From assembly GCA_036250195.1 (NCBI GenBank), contig JAVHZZ010000001.1:401378117-401442116 (forward strand): a stretch of 64,000 nucleotides of DNA, given 5' to 3'. Shown in pieces: positions 48,304 through 57,744 of the stretch. Made by a program: the position numbers and the translations under genes. The stretch's first letter is position 1; each line of letters begins with the position of its first letter. Below the pieces are notes generated by a model. It did not search any database. It saw nothing but the letters and a program-made list of their open reading frames with translations, and was not told where the DNA came from. The stretch comes from Mixophyes australis. Its lineage: Eukaryota; Chordata; Amphibia; Anura; Limnodynastidae.

Positions 48304-48563
48304 CAGTGGTCTGCGGTAGCAAGTTGTACCACTGCTATAGTGAGGAGGAATGTCCAACAGAAACGAGGAGGTGATGAGAGTCAGCGGTCTGCGGATAGCA
48401 AGTTGTACCGCTGTCTGTGTGAAGGAATGGAATCCAAGTGGAGGTATCCGGGGAGTCAGTGGTCTGCGTTAGCAAGTTGTACCACTGCTATGTGAGAGGA
48501 TACTGGAACAGGTGACACAGGAAACAGGGATCAGTGGTCTGCCTCTAGCAAGTTGTACCACTG
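48304..48563 (-). repeat. Array of four conserved hairpins in LTR B
   Basis: Copies are at 48304-48334, 48382-48413, 48457-48487 and 48532-48563, spaced 78, 75 and 75 bp. Each has a 7-bp stem CAGTGGT/ACCACTG, and the second has CAGCGGT/ACCGCTG, a compensated change. In RNA sense there is also a 5-nt bulge ACAAC, a 4-bp inner stem UUGC/GCAG and a variable loop (UACC, UAUCC, UAAC, UAGAG). The 5' LTR repeats all four, 6022 bp further right (first copy 54326-54356). Confidence 0.85.
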
Positions 48564-49336
48564 AATATATATGTGAGGAGGAGCACGGGGAGAGACTGCA
48601 ATACAGAGGATACACGGGCACCTTGAACTTGATCCACAATAACATGCACAATATAGTAATGACTGAACAGCACTGCAATAATAGAAAGTCACTGAAACAA
48701 TCCGGGCAAAAGATAACACAGTCAATGATGGCAATAGTCTCAGCGGATAGTGAACTCCAGAGGAGAACAAACTCAGTCCAGCAAGATATGCAATACACCA
48801 GCACAGTCAATGAGAAGTATGCATACCGTGATTCAGGAGCAGGCTGTCAGACAGGAGTGCAGAGATACCTGAACGGCTGGAGGCCGGCAGGATGCAAAGT
48901 CCCTGGAGGGTGAAGCGGTAATCAAGTAGGTGCAGCGCACAGGTAGGTAGACCAGCAGGGGAACAAATACTCAGGAAGCAGTAGTATGTAGAACTGGACT
49001 CCTGGAGGACCCTGAAGAGTAGCGATGGTCTAGACGAGATGAAAGCAGTGAGGCGCAGATCCGATGCAGACTGGCGAGTAGAGACCAGCAGGAACACTGA
49101 GAAGCACGGAGAGCGGATCAGCTGTTGTAGACACGAGTAGAACTGAGGAGTAGCAGCCAGCAGGACTCTGCAGGTACACGGAGGTAGCGGATAGCAACCA
49201 GCAGGTGCAGCCACGATGAAACACGGGAGAGCAGAGCTGAGCTGGAACTGTTGAGCACGGAGAGCAGCGGATAGGAATCAGTTGTAGCAGTCTCGGGGAA
49301 AACACGGGAGAGTTGATATGAGCTGAAGACTGAAGC

Positions 49337-49571
49337 GCACGGAGGCAGCGGATAGGAATCAGCCAAACAGTCACGATGAAACACAGGAGAGTTGAAGTAG
49401 ATTGAAGACTGTAGTGCACGGAGGCAGCGGATAGGAATCAGCTAACAGTCACGATGAAACACAGCAGAGTTGAAGTGGTTGGAAGACTGTAGTGCACGGA
49501 GGCAGCGGATAGGAATCAGCTAACAGTCACGATGAAACACAGGAGGGTTGAAGTGGTCTGGAAACCACAGG
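49337..49571 (-). repeat. 78-bp tandem repeats in LTR B
   Basis: Units starting GCACGGAGGCAGCGGATA are at 49337, 49416 and 49494. Older diverged units extend left to about 49090. The 5' LTR lacks one unit (it has starts near 55359 and 55438 only). Confidence 0.85.
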
Positions 49572-49665
49572 AGTAGAAGTGGTCTGGAAACCACAGGAAT
49601 CAGCAGCGCTGAATACACGAGGAAACACAGGAACACCTTCAGAGGCTCATGGGGAATGAGACTCC

Positions 49666-49706
49666 AAGATCAGGCAACGTGGTATTGACCACAGGTGCTT
49701 AATATA
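49666..49706 (-). promoter_or_regulatory. Core promoter and predicted RNA start, 3' LTR of B
   Basis: TATATTAA starts at 49706 (minus). GCCTGATCTT begins 31 nt downstream at 49675 and is complementary to the sequence after the 5' LTR (54106-54097). A 12-bp inverted repeat (AGATCAGGCAAC / GTTGCCTGATCT, arms 49713-49724 and 49667-49678) flanks the TATA box. Confidence 0.65.
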
Positions 49707-49768
49707 GGGAGTGTTGCCTGATCTGCCAATTAAGTTAAAGGAACAGGTACTGAAGGGTTTGAAAGGGC

Positions 49769-49780
49769 TGCGCATGCGCA
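49769..49780 (-). promoter_or_regulatory. NRF1-like palindrome in LTR B
   Basis: TGCGCATGCGCA is a perfect palindrome and a match to the NRF1 consensus. It lies about 65 bp upstream of the TATA box. It is also present in the 5' LTR at 55713-55724. Confidence 0.45.
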
Positions 49781-49785
49781 GACCC

Positions 49786-52700
49786 TCAGGATGGTGGACG
49801 GCCACGGTTCCTAAACATACGGGAAGAAGCACTCACAGTCCGGTGAGTGACAGTACCCCCCCTTTTAAAGGTGGGCACAGAACGCCTGGAACCGGGCTTG
49901 TCCGGATTTTTGGAATAAAACTTCTTAAGAAGAGCTGGGGCGTTGAGATCTTCAGCTTTGATCCATGAACGTTCCTCAGGACCAAAGCCCTTCCAATGAA
50001 CGAGGAAACGGAGAACTCCTCGCGAAATTTTTGCGTCCAATACATGAGTAATCTCGAAATCTTCCTCCTGATGAACTTGAACTGGCTGAGGTGCTGAAGG
50101 AGGAGCCGAGAAACGGTTGATGATGAGAGGTTTGAGCAAGGACACATGGAAGGCATTGGAAATACGAAGGTTCTTAGGAAGTAGAAGTTTAAAACAAACT
50201 GGATTTATCACTTGAATGATCCTATATGGACCAATAAAACGAGGAGCGAATTTCATAGATGGGACCTTCAAACGAATATTTTTGGTAGATAACCAGACAC
50301 GATCTCCAATTTTTAGTGGTGGAATAGCCCGCCTCTTCTTATCTGCGAAAGACTTATATTTGGCAGATGTCTTCTTTAAACAGGTTTTGACCTGAGACCA
50401 GATATTTTTGAAGGTCTGACAAACAGTCTCTACAGCAGGAACTTGGGTGGGAGGGAGGGCAGGAAATTCCGGAAAAGACGGATGGTGACCGTAAACCACA
50501 AAGAATGGAGTTTTGGACGATGACTCATGGTACATGTTGTTATGGGCGAATTCAGCCCAAGGAAGCAATTCTACCCAGTTGTCTTGATTGGCTGATGAGA
50601 ACATCCTTATAAAGGTCTCGAGATCTTGATTGACCCGTTCAGTTTGTCCGTTTGATTGCGGATGGTAAGAAGATGAGAGTGCTAATCGTATGCCCAAGGT
50701 TTTACAAAGGGCCCGCCAGAATCTGGAAACGAATTGTACTCCTCTATCTGACACAATCTCAGACGGACATCCATGGATACGAAAGATTTCTTTAACGAAA
50801 TGTTCAGCCAGAGTAGACGAGGAAGGCAAACCAGACAAAGGGACAAAATGAGCCATCTTCGAAAATCTGTCTACCACTACCCAAATAGTATTACAATTTT
50901 TACTAGATGGCAGATCAGTAACAAAGTCCATACTAATATGGGTCCAGGGCTTGGACGGAATGGGTAGTGGTTGCATCAACCCTGCTGGAGTTCTGCGGGA
51001 GGATTTAAACTGAGAACATAATTCACAAGAAGCAACAAACTCTTTGACGTCTCTCCTCATCGAGGGCCACCAATAACTTCGAGCGAGAATCTCAAAGGTC
51101 TTACGTTCACCAGCATGTCCAGAAAAACGAGAAGAATGGAACCACGAAAGGATTTTCCTCCTAAGAGTAGGAGGCACGAGGGTCTTCCCAAATGGTAGCA
51201 CTTTGGTAGAAGAAGCAGCCAGCGAGATACATTTGGGGTCTAGTATAGAATGGTTGGAAACCTCTTCAACGTCAGAGGACGTCACAAAAGCTCGAGATAG
51301 AGCGTCAGCTTTCTTGTTCTTGGCAGCTGGTTTGAAGGTTATGATTAATTCGAAACGGGAAAAGTAAAGAGACCATCTTGCTTGACGAGGATTCAAGCAT
51401 TGGGCAGACTGTAGGTATGACAGGTTCTTATGATCCGTGAAAATCGTCACAGCGTGACGAGCTCCTTCCAATAAGTATCTCCACTCCTCTAATGCAACTT
51501 TGATAGCCAGCAACTCCTTGTCCCCGATCGTGTAATTTTTCTCTGCAGGCAGGAGACCCCGAGAGTAAAAGGCACAAGGATGGAATTTTTGTTGCTCCGA
51601 ACGTTGGGAGAGAATGGCTCCTAAGCCCACATTAGAGGCATCTACTTCTAGGAAGAAGGGACGTGTCACATCAGGCTGTCGAAGAATGGGAGCAGAGGAG
51701 AAGGACTCTTTAAGAATTTGAAAGGCTTGGAGGGCCTCGGATGACCATTGCTTAGTATTGGCCCCTTTACGAGTCAGGGCCACAATAGGAGATGCAATGG
51801 ACGAGAAGTCTTGAATGAAGCGTCTATAGTAATTGGCAAAACCTAAAAAACGCTGGATAGCACGAAGAGTAGTTGACTGGGGCCAATGTAATACAGCATT
51901 CACCTTTTCTGGATCCATTTTTAGGCCAACTCCGGAAACAATATACCCCAAAAATGGAATCTGGGGCAACTCGAATGAACATTTTTCTAGTTTGCAGAAT
52001 AATGAATTTTTCCGGAGTCTGGAAAGGACCTCTGCCACATGTTGGTGATGAGAAGGCAGGTCCTGTGAAAAGATCAATATGTCGTCCAGGTAGACAACGA
52101 CACATACATTTAACAAGTCCCGAAAGATCTCATTAACGAAGCCTTGGAAAACAGCGGGGGCATTGCACAACCCGAAAGGCATTACTAGATATTCATAATG
52201 CCCATCTCTGGTGTTGAACGCTGTCTTCCATTCGTCACCGGACCGGATTCTAATTAAATTATAGGCACCACGAAGATCCAACTTGGTAAAGATCCGAGCT
52301 CCCTTGATGCGATCAAATAACTCAGTGATCAACGGAATGGGATACCGATTCTTAATAGTAATGGCATTGAGTCCACGAAAATCTATGCAGGGGCGTAGTG
52401 ATCCATCCTTCTTTTTTACGAAGAAGAACCCGGCTCCAGCGGGAGAGGTGGAAAGTCGAATAAACCCTCGCTGGAGATTCTCCTGGATGTACTCAGATGT
52501 AGCTTGAGTTTCAGGTAACGAAAGTGTATAGACCCGACCCCTAGGAGGAGTCTTGCCAGGTAGAAGATCGATCGGACAATCCCAAGAACGATGAGGAGGA
52601 AGACGTTCAGACTGAGCTTTATCAAAAACATCGGCAAATGAAGCATACTGAGGAGGGAGTCCCGGTGAGGAAGATGAGATGGAAGATTGCTGTACTTTAA

Positions 52701-53148
52701 GAGGGATGACTTGAGAAAGACAACGATGATGACATTCAGCTCCCCAAGACGTAACTTGAGGAGTGCGCCAGTCAATCTGGGGAGAGTGACACTGAAGCCA
52801 TGGAAGGCCTAAGACAATCGGACTTGTCGTAACAGGAAGAATTAAAAATGAAATCTCTTCATGGTGTAGCACACCAATCTGAAGCGTTACTGGAGACGTA
52901 CTCTGGGTGATGAGACCATTGATGAGACGTGATCCATCTATAGCAGTCACAGTAATCGGTGTTTTCAAAGTAATCACTGGTAGGGACCATTGATTCACTA
53001 GGGATTTAGAAATGAAATTTCCTGCTGCTCCAGAATCAATCAGTGCCTGAGACTCAAAGGATTTGGTAGCAAAGGAAATCGTTACATCAAAAGCGCAGAC
53101 TTTTAATTTCGTAGAAGATGGAGAGGACTCCAGGGACCCTAACTTCAC
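49786..53148 (-). CDS. pol: Element B pol polyprotein (protease, RT, RNase H, integrase, chromodomain)
   Basis: 1120 residues counted from the GTG at 53148; the frame is open back to about 53187, overlapping gag. Protease: DSG at residues 38-40. RT: YLDD at 353-356, with FRGLNAITIKNRYPIP and MPFGLCNAP upstream. RNase H: D503, E545, D572 and D615 (VDAS, GDKELL, TDHKN, ADALSR). Integrase: zinc finger with histidines 671 and 678 and cysteines 708 and 711, then catalytic D741, D801 and E837 (D-X35-E). GPY/F region: RFIGPYRI. The C-terminal chromodomain (FLVHWKGFGPEERSWI) would target integration to modified chromatin in known chromoviruses. No stop or frameshift is present. Expression needs a -1 shift from gag, since the frames overlap and a GGGAAAT heptamer sits there. 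The start codon assignment is therefore formal only. Confidence 0.95.
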   Translation of the reverse strand: MKLGSLESSPSSTKLKVCAFDVTISFATKSFESQALIDSGAAGNFISKSLVNQWSLPVITLKTPITVTAIDGSRLINGLITQSTSPVTLQIGVLHHEEISFLILPVTTSPIVLGLPWLQCHSPQIDWRTPQVTSWGAECHHRCLSQVIPLKVQQSSISSSSPGLPPQYASFADVFDKAQSERLPPHRSWDCPIDLLPGKTPPRGRVYTLSLPETQATSEYIQENLQRGFIRLSTSPAGAGFFFVKKKDGSLRPCIDFRGLNAITIKNRYPIPLITELFDRIKGARIFTKLDLRGAYNLIRIRSGDEWKTAFNTRDGHYEYLVMPFGLCNAPAVFQGFVNEIFRDLLNVCVVVYLDDILIFSQDLPSHHQHVAEVLSRLRKNSLFCKLEKCSFELPQIPFLGYIVSGVGLKMDPEKVNAVLHWPQSTTLRAIQRFLGFANYYRRFIQDFSSIASPIVALTRKGANTKQWSSEALQAFQILKESFSSAPILRQPDVTRPFFLEVDASNVGLGAILSQRSEQQKFHPCAFYSRGLLPAEKNYTIGDKELLAIKVALEEWRYLLEGARHAVTIFTDHKNLSYLQSAQCLNPRQARWSLYFSRFELIITFKPAAKNKKADALSRAFVTSSDVEEVSNHSILDPKCISLAASSTKVLPFGKTLVPPTLRRKILSWFHSSRFSGHAGERKTFEILARSYWWPSMRRDVKEFVASCELCSQFKSSRRTPAGLMQPLPIPSKPWTHISMDFVTDLPSSKNCNTIWVVVDRFSKMAHFVPLSGLPSSSTLAEHFVKEIFRIHGCPSEIVSDRGVQFVSRFWRALCKTLGIRLALSSSYHPQSNGQTERVNQDLETFIRMFSSANQDNWVELLPWAEFAHNNMYHESSSKTPFFVVYGHHPSFPEFPALPPTQVPAVETVCQTFKNIWSQVKTCLKKTSAKYKSFADKKRRAIPPLKIGDRVWLSTKNIRLKVPSMKFAPRFIGPYRIIQVINPVCFKLLLPKNLRISNAFHVSLLKPLIINRFSAPPSAPQPVQVHQEEDFEITHVLDAKISRGVLRFLVHWKGFGPEERSWIKAEDLNAPALLKKFYSKNPDKPGSRRSVPTFKRGGTVTHRTVSASSRMFRNRGRPPS

Positions 53149-53162
53149 CTCTCCAGAACTAG

Positions 53163-54095
53163 TTAGGGCCTGGCATTTCCCGATTTCTTAGGGCAAGAAC
53201 TGAGCATATGTGTGGAATCAGCACAATAGATACAAAGTCTATTCTTTACTCTTCGTTTCCTCTCTTCTAAAGATAATTTGGAACGTCCTATCTCCATGGG
53301 AATCACAGAAGGTGAAGCTGGACGAAATTGAGGGGTTGAGCGAAGAGTTGCTTTAACTGAAGTTGTTTTCTCAGATTCTCTTTCACGAAACCTCATGTCT
53401 ACACGATGGCAAAGAGAGATCAAATCTTCTAATGACGTAGGAAGCTCTTGGGTAGTCAGTGCATCTTTAATTTTATCGGAGAGCCCCTGCCAGAAGGCGG
53501 CAATTAATGCTTCAGTGTTCCACTGAAGTTCAGAGGCTAATATCCTAAATTGAATGACGTACTGGCCTACTGTATGAGAACCCTGACGTAAACGAAGAAT
53601 GCTGGAAGCAGCGGAGGTCACACGACCTGGTTCATCGAACACACTTCGGAACGTAGAAATGAATTTGGCACTATCTTGTAATATAGGATCGTTTCTCTCC
53701 CACAGAGGGGAGGCCCAAGCCAGAGCTTGTCCAGAGAACAATGAGATAAGATAGGCCACTCTGGAACGATGGGTAGAAAAATTTTGAGGTTGGAGCTCAA
53801 AATGAACTGAGCATTGGTTGAGAAAACCCCTACAAGTTTTGGGGTCTCCATCGTACTTTGACGGAGTAGGCAGGTGAAGCGTGGGAGCTGTAGACACCTG
53901 GGATGGCACTGGGGAAACGGAGGAAAGCACAGGAGCTTCAACATTAGCTGTAACCGGCTGTCCAGATGGTCCTTGGGAGGCTAACGACTGGTAGCATTGA
54001 AGTAACAGCTGTTGGCGAGCATCCTGTTGCTCCACACGGGTGACCAGATGCTGCAGCATCTCTTTGGCTGTAGGTTCCGTATCTGGGTCTGTCAT
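53163..54095 (-). CDS. gag: Element B gag
   Basis: 310 residues from ATG 54095, only 13 nt after the 5' LTR. The N-terminal 40 residues are charged and glutamine-rich, probably coiled-coil (KEMLQHLVTRVEQQDARQQ). A proline/serine-rich linker follows, then the Ty3/Gypsy capsid region (about residues 85-240; GQALAWASPLWERNDPI, FDEPGR, LRLRQG, FWQGLSDKIKD). A single CX2CX4HX4C zinc knuckle (CIYCADSTHMLSSC, about 287-300) near the C-terminus would bind RNA. It forms the particle that packages element RNA. The frame is intact and ends TAA at 53163-53165, overlapping the -1 frame of pol. Confidence 0.95.
   Translation of the reverse strand: MTDPDTEPTAKEMLQHLVTRVEQQDARQQLLLQCYQSLASQGPSGQPVTANVEAPVLSSVSPVPSQVSTAPTLHLPTPSKYDGDPKTCRGFLNQCSVHFELQPQNFSTHRSRVAYLISLFSGQALAWASPLWERNDPILQDSAKFISTFRSVFDEPGRVTSAASSILRLRQGSHTVGQYVIQFRILASELQWNTEALIAAFWQGLSDKIKDALTTQELPTSLEDLISLCHRVDMRFRERESEKTTSVKATLRSTPQFRPASPSVIPMEIGRSKLSLEERKRRVKNRLCIYCADSTHMLSSCPKKSGNARP
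53175..53181 (-). promoter_or_regulatory. -1 frameshift slippery heptamer, gag-pol of B
   Basis: G GGA AAT in the gag frame fits the X XXY YYZ rule. It lies within the roughly 27-nt gag-pol overlap, upstream of the gag stop. The same place in element C is G GGA AAC (8886-8880). Confidence 0.7.
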
Positions 54096-54096
54096 G

Positions 54097-54106
54097 GCCT
54101 GATCTT
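54097..54106 (-). other. Predicted self-primer binding site of element B
   Basis: AAGATCAGGC, two bases after the LTR, is the exact complement of the predicted RNA 5' end GCCTGATCTT (55619-55610 in the 5' LTR). Only 13 nt separate the LTR from the gag ATG, leaving no room for an 18-nt tRNA site. Confidence 0.65.
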
Positions 54107-54108
54107 AC

Positions 54109-55796
54109 TGTCACGGGCACTAGGAGTCTTTACCCAGGGATCACCAGGTGATAGGCTTACCAGAGCAGTATAGATGGTAATATGGTACTCTGGTAGCAGG
54201 GTGATCACGGAACAGGAGATAGCAGATGATAGAGATGCTCAGGAAAGTCTATGACTAGCAGCACTGGTAATATAGATGTAGTAATACACGAGGAACTGTA
54301 TGGACAAAGGACACGTGAGGGTAGTCAGTGGTCTGCGGTAGCAAGTTGTACCACTGCTATAGTGAAGAGGAATGTCCAACAGAAACGAGGAGGTGATGAG
54401 AGTCAGCGGTCTGCGGATAGCAAGTTGTACCGCTGTCTGTGTGAAGGAATGGAATCCAAGTGGAGGTATCCGGGGAGTCAGTGGTCTGCGTTAGCAAGTT
54501 GTACCACTGCTATGTGAGAGGATACTGGAACAGGTGACACAGGAAACAGGGATCAGTGGTCTGCCTCTAGCAAGTTGTACCACTGAATATATATGTGAGG
54601 AGGAGCACGGGGAGAGACTGCAATACAGAGGATACACGGGCACCTTGAACTTGATCCACAATAACATGCACAATATAGTAATGACTGAACAGCACTGCAA
54701 TAATAGAAAGTCACTGAAACAATCCAGGCAAAAGATAACACAGTCAATGATGGCAATAGTCTCAGCGGATAGTGAACTCCAGAGGAGAACAAACTCAGTC
54801 CAGCAAGATATGCAATACACCAGCACAGTCAATGAGAAGTATGCATACCGTGATTCAGGAGCAGGCTGTCAGACAGGAGTGCAGAGATACCTGAACGGCT
54901 GGAGGCCGGCAGGATGCGAAGTCCCTGGAGGTTGAAGCGGTAATCAAGTAGGTGCAGCGCACAGGTAGGTAGACCAGCAGGGGAACAAATACTCAGGAAG
55001 CAGTAGTATGTAGAACTGGACTCCTGGAGGACCCTGAAGAGTAGCGATGGTCTAGACGAGATGAAAGCAGTGAGGCGCAGATCCGATGCAGACTGGCGAG
55101 TAGAGACCAGCAGGAACACTGAGAAGCACGGAGAGCGGATCAGCTGTTGTAGACACGAGTAGAACTGAGGAGTAGCAGCCAGCAGGACTCTGCAGGTACA
55201 CGGAGGTAGCGGATAGCAACCAGCAGGTGCAGCCACGATGAAACACGGGAGAGCAGAGCTGAGCTGGAACTGTTGAGCACGGAGAGCAGCGGATAGGAAT
55301 CAGTTGTAGCAGTCTCGAGGAAAACACGGGAGAGTTGATATGAGCTGAAGACTGAAGCGCACGGAGGCAGCGGATAGGAATCAGCCAAACAGTCACGATG
55401 AAACACAGGAGAGTTGAAGTAGATTGAAGACTGTAGTGCACGGAGGCAGCGGATAAGAATCAGCTAACAGTCACGATGAAACACAGGAGGGTTGAAGTGG
55501 TCTGGAAACCACAGGAGTAGAAGTGGTCTGGAAACCACAGGAATCAGCAGCGCTGAATACACGAGGAAACACAGGAACACCTTCAGAGGCTCATGGGGAA
55601 TGAGACTCCAAGATCAGGCAACGTGGTATTGACCACAGGTGCTTAATATAGGGAGTGTTGCCTGATCTGCCAATTAAGTTAAAGGAACAGGTACTGAAGG
55701 GTTTGAAAGGGCTGCGCATGCGCAGACCCTCAGGATGGTGGACGGCCACGGTTCCTAAACATACGGGAAGAAGCACTCACAATCCGGTGAGTGACA
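54109..55796 (-). repeat. 5' LTR of element B, 1688 bp
   Basis: Same structure as the 3' LTR but one 78-bp tandem unit shorter. TATA box 55650-55643, start 55619, hairpins 54326-54585. The leader from the start site to gag would be about 1.5 kb long. Open frames on either strand of this LTR are artefacts. Confidence 0.95.
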
Positions 55797-55801
55797 GTCA
55801 T

Positions 55802-56344
55802 TCTTAACCTCTTCATCATTATTAATACCTCCATTTTGCTTCACTAATAAAACCTCAATTCTGCATTATTAACTCCCCCGCCTCACTCGCCGCCACAGTG
55901 TTCCTCATAGGGTAACTGATCATTTATTAGTTCCCATCAGAGTATTTCTGTGCCTCTGTAAAGGCCATTTGGAAAGAGAGGAACCGATCTTGATCAGAGA
56001 GGTACTCAGTACCCTCTGAGCAAGTTTAAATTTGATGCTCCAGAATGCCAAGCCATGCTTTTAGCTGCCATATACATGGATATTAATGTATTGACTCAAC
56101 GGGGTACGGTTGAACTTTGAGGTAGCGATCAGGCATCCAGGTTTTGTTGAGCTGTGATGTAAAGATAGCATTATCGTTGTAAGTCATTACACAGCAAGCT
56201 GCAATGTACTGTTTGTTTTGACACCATTCTATCATAGCCAGCATTAACTTTTTCAACAATGTGTGCTACAATAGCTCTTCTGTGGGGTTGGACCAGACGA
56301 GCTAGCCTCTGCTCCCCATGTGCTCAATGAGACTTGGATACCCA
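55802..56344. other. Intron 3 sequence, nothing recognised
   Basis: Right flank of element B. Its pyrimidine-rich start continues the sequence found left of 48082. Confidence 0.5.
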
Positions 56345-56530
56345 TGACCCTTCATTATCAACATCAACATTTATTTATATAGCGTCAGCAAATTCCGTAG
56401 AGCTTTACAATTGGGAACAAACATTAATAAAACAATACTGGGTAATACAGACAGACAGAGAGGTAAGAGAACCCTTCAAGCAAGCTTACAATCCCTGTAG
56501 AGGATCTGGTTGTAGAGGTGGAATCTGCAT
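56345..56530 (-). mobile_element. L2-type LINE 3' end
   Basis: On the minus strand it ends with GTAAAGCTCTACGGAATTTG, then CTGACGCTATATAAATAAATG and a short (TGTTGA)-like tail, the usual 3' end of vertebrate L2 elements. Only the tail is present. Confidence 0.6.
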
Positions 56531-57446
56531 CCAGTGTAGTTAGAGCCAGACAGATAGACATTGTATTCTTTTGATGTGTTTGATGCATATGATTTGTGCT
56601 TTCTTATAACAGCCAGCTGCATGTACACCCTGATTGATGGGAAGTAAAGTTACAAAATGCTTTTTCACGGTGGCTTAATAGTTTTAAGTTCAGCAGCCCT
56701 CTAGTGAAAGAGTTCCTTTAAATAACTTTATATACCAAATATGTTACATGACTAAGAGTATGCAAAAAAACTATTTCATGGCCATTGTAACTTAATAAAT
56801 GGTAAGAACTTAAATTACAGCATCAATTCCAACTTCTAAATTCATTGTGAATATTGAAAGATACAGCTCGACTAATATGCAAGTTGAATATACGAGACCT
56901 GAAGCCAGAAAAACTGTTGTGACTGATCTGTGCTCTGCTTGCAGCTCGCAGTGTCTGAAGAAATTTTCTTTCCAGACGTCCCGCATTAGTAAATTTACAC
57001 GTAAAGTATTTTTATTTTGGTTAGAAACACTGCCTGTGGCGCTGTGAAAAGTGAAACTGATTTGGCAATCTGATATGAAATATTAAATCTTCTTGAACTT
57101 TTGAATTCCACTCAATAAATGAATAAAAGTGGGGAACTTTTCTGCTAGAATGTGCATTTCTCTCAACTAAATGTTGTAAAAATCAGTGTTGTCCAAATAT
57201 TTCTGTATAAAGCTGTGCAAATACATTAAGACACATTGTTGAATACAGAAAAGATGTTTGTTGAAAATGAGTCTTTTAAGGAAAAAAAGAGATTGATTAG
57301 TAGAAACGGAGTTTCTGGTTTTGAAATCCAAAAGGGAAGAGTTAGGTTTATTATTTTATTACTACTAACACTATTATTGATTTATTGAGTATTGATAAGA
57401 ATAAATGTTGTGGCTCCCACATGACAGTTAGCTATTGGCATTATGG
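56531..57446. other. Intron 3 sequence, nothing recognised
   Basis: No supported feature. Confidence 0.45.
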
Positions 57447-57454
57447 TTATAACA

Positions 57455-57736
57455 CATATTTGCCTACTTTGACGGATCTCCCTCTGGGATATGCCTGAAG
57501 AGGGGTGTGGTGGGTGGACGGAAGGCGGAAGAGGAGAGGCATGGCGAATTGCGTAATTTTGGCCCCACCCCAATAAACAGCATTTTGTCGCAGGTGATGG
57601 GGCCAAAATGGCGCAATTCGCCATGAATTGCATGAGGCCCATTGGGGACGGGATGCGGGAGACTTTCCTGCGCTCCTGGGAGTCATACTCCGAATTCGGG
57701 AGTCTCCCGGACATTCCAGGAGAGTAGGAAAATATG
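57455..57736. mobile_element. hAT-like MITE related to 16043-16295
   Basis: 282 bp. Ends are CATATTTGCCTACTTT / GAGTAGGAAAATATG. The 8-bp flanks TTATAACA (57447-57454) and CTATAACA (57737-57744) agree at seven positions. It contains an internal inverted repeat around GGCGAATTGCG / CGCAATTCGCC. Confidence 0.75.
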
Positions 57737-57744
57737 CTATAACA

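Larger units (their letters stand above)
48087..49852 (-). repeat. 3' LTR of element B, 1766 bp
   Basis: An unusually long LTR with, in element order: NRF1-like site (49780-49769), TATA box (49706-49699), predicted start (49675), a tandem array (about 49570-49090) and four hairpins (48563-48304). It is preceded by a polypurine tract (AAAAGGGGGGTAC). The last about 22 codons of pol read into its 5' end. Confidence 0.95.
48087..55796 (-). mobile_element. Ty3/Gypsy LTR retrotransposon B (chromodomain type), apparently intact
   Basis: 7710 bp: 5' LTR 55796-54109, gag, pol, 3' LTR 49852-48087, all on the minus strand. A perfect 5-bp target duplication, GTCAT, is at 48082-48086 and 55797-55801. 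The LTRs begin TGTCACTCACC and end GCCCGTGACA. They differ by about eight single-base changes seen by eye plus one 78-bp tandem-repeat unit, so the insertion is recent. Gag and pol frames are open with all catalytic residues. It lies in pdgfc intron 3 in the same orientation as the gene. The layout suggests a self-priming Tf1/sushi-type element. Confidence 0.96.

Noticed and set aside
48304..48563. CRISPR-like array (regular 75-bp spacing)
   Set aside because: The repeats are hairpins within 75-bp tandem units in an LTR of a vertebrate element, the intervening sequence is itself repeated, and the array is duplicated in the other LTR.
48229..49419. Many open frames on both strands, repeated near 54251-55441
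   Set aside because: Products of the LTR B tandem repeats and hairpins; they duplicate only because the LTRs do.
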